DNA of 64,000 nt, taken from contig NC_019865.2 of assembly GCF_002234675.1 (NCBI RefSeq), positions 31,523,945 through 31,587,944 on the forward strand, written 5' to 3'. Made by a program: the position numbers and the translations under genes. The notes under the pieces are model-generated. The model had not been told where the DNA came from. It saw only the letters and a program-made list of their open reading frames with translations, and did not search any database. This DNA comes from Oryzias latipes. Taxonomy: Eukaryota > Chordata > Actinopteri > Beloniformes > Adrianichthyidae. This document shows, piece by piece, positions 59,715 to 64,000 of this stretch (its first letter is position 1; each line of letters opens with the position of its first letter).

Positions 59715-60255
59715 GGATCTTGCAAAGTGCAGAGGGTTTACGTCCAGTGTGATGAGTCTGTGGACGGCAACAGTACAGCATAGCCTTTGGTTTCCGCAAG
59801 AGAAGAACTCCTGACACATCTGCCCTAACAGACAACTACAAGAGGAGTTGAAATGTATAACACGGTGAAGGAGTTTTTGTGCAGAAAAAGGTACCATTAG
59901 AAAAGCCAGTAGCAGTGACTGCAGACAGGTTTCATCACTCACTGTAAGCTGTAAAGCTGACCCAGACTTTCCAAAATGTCTGCATTTCTGCTGCTTCATT
60001 CACCAGTAGGCCTTATGTGCAGAAGTGACTGGCTCTGGACACATAATGACTCCTATTGTGAAAATCATAAAAAAAACCTCAGCTGCAAAGCAAAACAGAA
60101 CAGGATTTTTAAGGTGCTATTGGTGGAGATATCTGCTGAATATGGTGAATATGAATATGGTGAATCTGAACTTGTATTCTTGACTGACATTACTGGAAAA
60201 CTAAACCACTTGATCTGCGAGCTGCAAGACATTGGCAAAACTATATTTTTTTATT
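59715..60255 (+). pseudogene. hAT transposase relic (GTF2IRD2/ZBED-like group)
   Basis: In shifting forward frames: VQCDESVDGNSTAQ, then REELLTHLP and TTRGVEMYNTVKEFF, DPDF-type and CLLHS/LCAEV-type stretches, and finally LLVEISAEYGEYEYGESELV with FLTDITGKLNHLICELQ. This is the order of blocks in hAT transposases related to GTF2IRD2, EPM2AIP1 and ZBED. The usual W-L-S block between EYGE and FLTDIT is deleted. Multiple frameshifts; no terminal repeats found. Confidence 0.75.
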
Positions 60256-61640
60256 GACCAGCCTGCCTGAGCCAGTGTTTTTCTTGTGGGGATCTTTTCT
60301 GCCAGGGCTTGCCGGCTTGGTCAGTGGATGTTGCTGCAGTTGTCTCCCTTGCTGGGACAGCTGGAGTTAAACACAGCAGCTCACGGCTCTGAAGTGGACC
60401 CCGTTGCTGTCCCAGTCTGGATGGGCACTGTGGTGATGTTCCAATGTTCAGGCTGGCTCCTGGTATGAAGAGATTCCCAATTACCATTTCCTAACCGCAG
60501 AGCCAAGGATGTGTTTACATGTTTAGGTCAAAAATGTGATGAACAGCTTCATGTTGTCTATTGATGTAAGTTTAAACCTAAACATGTTTCCCTGTTACTA
60601 ATCCAGTTGATATGGTTCTCCATCTGTGTCTAGGTGATAGAAAAGCATTTTTTTATATTTAGAGCTCCAAGCAAACAAAAAGTTGTCTATATAAAAGAGC
60701 TTTTACAATTGTGCACTTTTAGCAGGTCTCTGAATACATGTGACCAATGTATGGTGGATTTTCACAGACTTTGTTTAAAACTGAAGGTGACAGAGACTTT
60801 GGAGAAGTGGCTACATTATTCTGGACTTCTTTGTTTCATCCACAGAAGAGTAAAATATGTGATTGATTTTAAAAAAGCTGCTGAAAAATGTATCTTTTTA
60901 AAATTGCAATTTCTAATTTGGGTTTTACATTTTGTGTTCCATTTTTTGTGATTTTATTAGAAAGATTTGTTATTTATTTGGTGTTTAAAGGTGGTACATA
61001 TTGTATATACACAATCTTCTTAGAGACATTTGCTATATGTTGTGTTTGTTGTCATTGTAGTTTAATTTTATTGGATGTATTGAAAGGAAATGAAAAGAAG
61101 TTGCAGCATTGATTAAAAAAAAGCATAAAAGAGACATTTACTGTCTGATGTTACATCTGTAGGAGTGTACTGAGGCTGGGTTTTGTTTTGGAGCACATTC
61201 ATATGTTTTGTTTGTAAAAAAAAAAAAATAGATAAAATATAAAGTTAATTGTATTTTGGATGAATAAAAAAGCAATGATTAGTGCTAAGGATGTATAAAA
61301 GACAAACAAAACAAAGGAAAATGCTGTATTTTAGTGTTGAACTAGGCTTTCTAACTGTTCTACTTTCTGTCTGTCACTCCTGGCTAATTTACATGTGAGC
61401 ACACAGCCGGGGGTTGGGGGGGGGCTAACTCCACTCCTGCAGCAGGGGAGACTGATGAAAAGCTTGAGGATGTAAGATTGAATAAATAAAATCCTAGAGT
61501 TGACCAGTTCATTTTATAAATGTAAATATTTTTTATTTTGGTGCTGATAAACTAAACAGAAGTTATGATAAAAATATTTGCTTGAGTCAAAATGTCCAAA
61601 AATTTGCTTTTAGCACAATAGGGTGATTAAGGTGGTTAAA
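60256..61640. other. no recognised gene
   Basis: AT-rich sequence with unsupported short frames (the longest, 60634-60951, has no motif I recognise). It may include more of the hAT relic. Confidence 0.4.
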
Positions 61641-61649
61641 TGTTTCTCC

Positions 61650-64000
61650 TACGTATAGTGCTGCTTTTCAAACGTGGAGCTTTGTAGGACGCATCTAATT
61701 CTGAAATCTCAGCTTCCTGAGACAAACGGCTGATTTCCTATAAAGCTTGATTATATGACTGCAACGGAATCGACCACTTCCTGTTTGGCAGTGCCTTACG
61801 CAGGCACCGTCAGATGTACAGCCATGAAACTTGAGATGATGAGAGAAGAGCCTTCTGAGTATCTCCAGTTTTAATTTCATGCACATCGGAAAAAGCACAT
61901 AGAAAATACAGGGCAGAATGTGCCCCATGCAATAACTAGGTGGCGCTATAGAGTTCGTCCAAAGTTGTCATATCCATGGGTTCAGAATGGAAGTTTCATC
62001 ATATCCATTGAAATTCAGTGAGATTGGACAAGGAATGTGCACATGAGAGCAACATTTGTGTGCATGGCGAGACGCCCAACTTTGCCGCTCTGTCAAGACC
62101 ACACCCCCGCATTGAAAGTTATGGCTTTTTATCAGAGTAAACTTCAATGGTTTTTCAACAGGTGGACGTCATTTTGAGGTGTGTCGGCTCATCCTACTTG
62201 GAGCAGTGATGCTCCAAGTAAAACATGTCATTTCCTGTTGCCAACAGGTGGCGCTACACCTGTTTCGGATTTTTCGACTGCAGAGGTGTTCAAAGTCAGA
62301 CTACAATCATGCACAACAAATTTGGATCAGATTAGATTATTTATGGCTGAGTAATGGCCATTTTTCTTTTCATGGCGTGATTTCGAAACAACCTCAAATT
62401 TTGACGCGCCGCCACGGTCACAAACAACCGTAAAAACTTAAAAGCTTCGCAATTTAAGATTGGACATGTGTTTAGTTTACAAAACCAAAGTTTGGAGTCA
62501 TTGTTCAAAAATCTCTAGGAGGAGTTCGTTCTAGAACGAGGCCTGCAAATGACCAAAATACAGCAAAAATGACATATTGACATCAATATAGCAGACTTCC
62601 TGTGCAACTGACAGCTTGGTACCAAGAGACTTTTTTGTAGGTTTTCATCTGATGAACATGTCCTGTAAAAATCAAGCTTGTATGTTAAAGAACATGGCGG
62701 GGCTCTCAAAAACAAACATGGTAGGTGGCGCTATTGAGCCGTTTTTGTTCACCCATGCAAGTGCTGTATATCTAAGTTGGATATATTTATGAGGCATCTC
62801 ATTCTGAAATCTCAGCCTCGTGATACAAACGGCTGATTTTTTATGAATTTTTAATTATCTGACTGCAACGCAATCAACCACTTCCTGTTTGGTGGTGGCT
62901 TGAGCAGGCACCGTCAGGTGTACACCCATGAAACTTTAGACGATGAGAGAAAACCCTTATGAGTATCTCCTGCTGTAATTTTTAGAATGTCGGACAAAGC
63001 ACAGAGAAAAGATAGGTCAGAATGTGACATAAAATGTATTTGTCAATATCTAGGTGGCGCTATGAAGTTCGTCCAAGATTGTCATATCCATTGGTTCAGA
63101 ATGGAAGCCTCATCACCTCTATTGAATTTCAGTGAGATTGGACAAGGAATGTGCACGTGAGAGCAACTTTTCTGTGCATGGCGAGACGCCCAACTTCACC
63201 GCTCTGTCACGACCACACCCCCGCATTGAAAGTTATGGCTTTTTATCAGAGTAAACTTCAATGGCTTTTCAACAGGTGGACATCATTTTGAGGTGTGTCG
63301 GCTCATCCTACTCGGAGCAGTGATGCTCCAAGTAAAACATGTCATTTCCTTTTGCCAGCAGGTGGCGCTACACCTGTTCTGGATTTTTCCACATCTGATG
63401 TGTTCAGAGTCAGACTACAATCATGCATATCAATTTTGGATCAGATTGGATTTTGCATGGCTGAGTAATGGCCATTTTTCTTTTCATGGCGTGTTTTCAA
63501 AATGACCTCCATTTTCGACGCGCCGCCACGGTCACAAACATCCGTAAAAACTTAAAAGCTTCGCAATTTAACATCGGACATGTGTTTAGTTTACAAAACC
63601 AAAGTTTGGAGTCATTATTCCAAAATCTCTAGGAGGAGTTCGTTCTAGAGCGAGGCCTGCAAATGTCCAAAATGAAGCAAAAATGACATATTGACCTCAA
63701 TATATCAGACTTCCTGTGCGAGTGACAGGTGGGTCCTTTCAGACTTTTTTGTAGGTCTCCATCTGAAGAACATGCCCTGTAAAAATCAAGCTTGTACGTT
63801 AAAGCGTATGCGGGGCGTCGGGACAAAAGTCACTGTAGGTGGCGCTATCGAGCCGTTTTTGTGCGCCCATGCCAATCTCCTATAAAATACGAAATTTTTC
63901 GCGACTCCTGATGTGTGTGCCAAATTTGGTGAGTTTTGGGGTATGTTAAAGGCCTCAAAAAGGCGACTCTTCCGGTAGAATAATAATAATAATAATAATT
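61650..64000. repeat. tandem duplication (period about 1,114 bp) of a dispersed fish repeat
   Basis: Two copies, about 61650-62760 and 62762-63880. Landmarks are TCATTCTGAAATCTCAGCCT-like text, CCACTTCCTGTTTGG, AGTGAGATTGGACAAGGAAT, AGGTGTGTCGGCTCATCCTA (62176 and 63290), TTCGACGCGCCGCCACGGTC and GGTGGCGCTAT.GAGCCGTTT. The second copy ends with GGTGAGTTTTGGGGTATGTT, TTCCGGTAG and an (AAT)n tail reaching the window edge, the 3' end of this repeat family. Short frames inside are not genes. Confidence 0.85.

Overview
The window is nuclear DNA from a ray-finned (teleost) fish. It holds spliced vertebrate genes with long introns (rhoa, gmeb2, pdyn). The rest is dense in repeat classes typical of fish genomes: hAT, Tc1 and PIF/Harbinger-like elements, TTAA MITEs, LINE tails, a tRNA-derived SINE, a Ty3/gypsy element and very long minisatellites. 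I cannot name the species from the sequence alone.

Four host genes can be assembled exon by exon, with splice phases that add up. (1) A RhoA-type GTPase on the + strand, coding 1318-3906, 193 aa. Its probable 3' UTR carries a 1.2 kb foldback element. (2) A Nudix hydrolase of the DUF4743 / thiamine-pyrophosphokinase-related type on the - strand, 12333 down to 7593, 8 exons, 300 aa. Its 3 kb fifth intron holds a hAT-like element inside a (GGAT)n array. (3) gmeb2, a SAND-domain transcription factor, on the + strand, 17292-34876, 9 coding exons, 503 aa. Its introns hold most of the mobile DNA of the first half. (4) pdyn (prodynorphin) on the - strand, 38281 down to 37237, 2 coding exons, 235 aa, with four opioid cores.

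Layout: 1-6.3 kb rhoa; 6.3-7.6 kb spacer with a Tc1 scrap; 7.6-12.3 kb Nudix gene; 12.96-15.9 kb 31-bp minisatellite with an 806-bp higher-order repeat; 16.2-36.4 kb gmeb2, containing a Myb/SANT DNA transposon, a 5.8 kb nested palindromic element with about 100 copies of an acceptor-like 18-mer, a 2.4 kb 20-bp minisatellite, and TG/CA tracts around exon 6; 37.2-38.7 kb pdyn; 38.7-64 kb repeat-rich DNA without a recognisable host gene. That last part holds TTAA MITEs, a Tc1 relic, a second Myb/SANT element nested in a hAT MITE, a LINE ending in telomeric repeats, a GC-rich block plus LINE 3' end, a decayed gypsy element with a PNMA-like Gag, a hAT transposase relic, and a 1.1 kb tandem duplication of a fish repeat.

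The host genes share no obvious pathway. The main biological interest lies in how repeats may affect their RNA: a foldback with a promoter-like loop in the rhoa 3' UTR, an array of decoy-like splice acceptors before gmeb2 exon 4, and complementary TG/CA tracts flanking the frame-neutral gmeb2 exon 6. No prokaryotic system, CRISPR array or phage is present. No RNA gene is called except the tRNA-derived head of a SINE.
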